From: Faecalibacterium sp.
Lineage (GTDB): Bacteria; Bacillota; Clostridia; Oscillospirales; Ruminococcaceae
DNA: 5,834 nt
Direction of reading: 5' to 3'
NCBI GenBank assembly: GCA_017483235.1
Contig: JAFULE010000211.1
Location: forward strand, 1 to 5,834
Within the stretch, counting starts at the first letter, position 1. Each line of letters opens with the position of its first letter. Positions 5,411-5,834 of this stretch are shown in pieces. Made by a program: the position numbers and the translations under genes. A model generated the notes under the pieces. That model did no database searches. It was not told the origin of the DNA and saw only the letters and a list, made by a program, of their open reading frames with translations.

Positions 5411-5834
5411 TCAAATTTCTTCTACCATACACACGCCCGGAATGTCCGCCACCGAGGTAAGCACACGGCTGTGGCTTAAACCAACCGGCAGACAAATTGT
5501 AAACACCGCGCTGGGGTTGCGCAGCTTTTCTTCAGCGCCACTGTTCACTTCGATATCATAAATCTGGATCAGCAGATTTTTCAGCAGTGCAATGGTCGGC
5601 CGCAGCTCGCGCATGGTTCGAAATTCTACATACAGCTCTACGTTACGCGCATTGGCCAACAAGGTATTGCTGAGCAGGTGCACTACCAACACGCTGACCA
5701 GAATCAGGATAAATCCCACAATCACACCCTGATAGAACCCCGCACCAATGGCAATGCCCAGACACGCAGTCGACCACAAACCGGCTGCCGTGGTAAGCCC
5801 CTGTACCTCGTGCCGTTTGGTCACCAGAATGGTA
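5411..5834 (-). CDS. MgtC/SapB family membrane protein, second tandem copy (partial, N-terminus beyond right edge)
   Basis: This is the C-terminal 140 codons of a second MgtC/SapB protein; the reading frame is open to the right edge, and the GTG at 5824 is an internal Val, not a start. It begins inside the membrane core at TILVTKRHEVQGLTTAAGLW, the same block as residues 96-115 of its neighbour, followed by SxxxGIAIGAGFYQG and a last membrane helix. A soluble ACT-like tail begins VELYVEFRTM and ends IPGVCMVEEI. The core is closely similar to the downstream copy while the tails differ widely, so they look like paralogues from an old duplication. The genes are 13 nt apart and cotranscribed; this copy is upstream. 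The start and promoter are outside the window. Confidence 0.93.
   Translation of the reverse strand, partial: TILVTKRHEVQGLTTAAGLWSTACLGIAIGAGFYQGVIVGFILILVSVLVVHLLSNTLLANARNVELYVEFRTMRELRPTIALLKNLLIQIYDIEVNSGAEEKLRNPSAVFTICLPVGLSHSRVLTSVADIPGVCMVEEI

Noticed and set aside
1..5834. CRISPR array, tRNA/rRNA, insertion sequence or phage elements
   Set aside because: No regularly spaced repeats, no cloverleaf or rRNA-like segments, no transposase or integrase motifs and no terminal inverted repeats were recognisable.

Overview
The window reads as a low-to-mid GC Firmicute, most likely a gut Oscillospiraceae/Ruminococcaceae member (Faecalibacterium, Gemmiger or Subdoligranulum type). The reasons are a substrate-binding lipoprotein with an RR-containing signal and a Cys-(Gly)n linker, many cysteines in a secreted protein (anaerobic habit), a YesL (DUF624) protein, fairly GC-rich codon use beside AT-rich intergenic DNA, and strong AGGAGG-like ribosome binding sites. 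The genus is an inference from protein style; no 16S or similar marker is present.

Layout. (1) Positions 1-1959, minus strand: a sugar/glycerophosphodiester-type ABC importer operon, with the solute-binding lipoprotein first (628-1959), then an 82-nt gap carrying a perfect GC-rich hairpin, then a MalF/UgpA-type permease (545 to the left edge, C-terminus missing). (2) Positions 1960-2375: a 416-nt AT-rich divergent control region. It holds candidate promoters for both directions, helically phased GTAAA repeats, an interrupted palindrome over the rightward -10, an imperfect leader hairpin and a possible 27-codon hydrophobic ORF. (3) Positions 2376-4597, plus strand: a cytosolic glycerophosphodiester phosphodiesterase (GDPD), an intrinsic terminator, a YesL/DUF624 membrane protein, and an uncharacterised single-pass membrane protein with a large extracytoplasmic domain. 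(4) Positions 4619-4658: a 16-bp perfect bidirectional terminator between convergent operons. (5) Positions 4690-5834, minus strand: two tandem MgtC/SapB-family membrane proteins with C-terminal ACT-like domains, the upstream one cut by the right edge.

How the genes work together (inference). The binding protein resembles UgpB, and the divergent neighbour is a UgpQ-like GDPD with no signal peptide. The simplest reading is that glycerophosphodiesters or glycerol-3-phosphate are captured outside, imported intact by the ABC permeases and cleaved in the cytosol. No ATPase or second permease lies in the window; the second permease may follow the first beyond the left edge, and the ATPase may be a shared MsmX-type subunit elsewhere. 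YesL proteins commonly accompany carbohydrate ABC importers, but their role is unknown, as is that of the single-pass protein. The mgtC pair is a separate unit.

No RNA genes, CRISPR arrays, insertion sequences, integration sites or origins were seen. The least described elements are the yesL-linked single-pass protein, the tandem mgtC pair and the control region.
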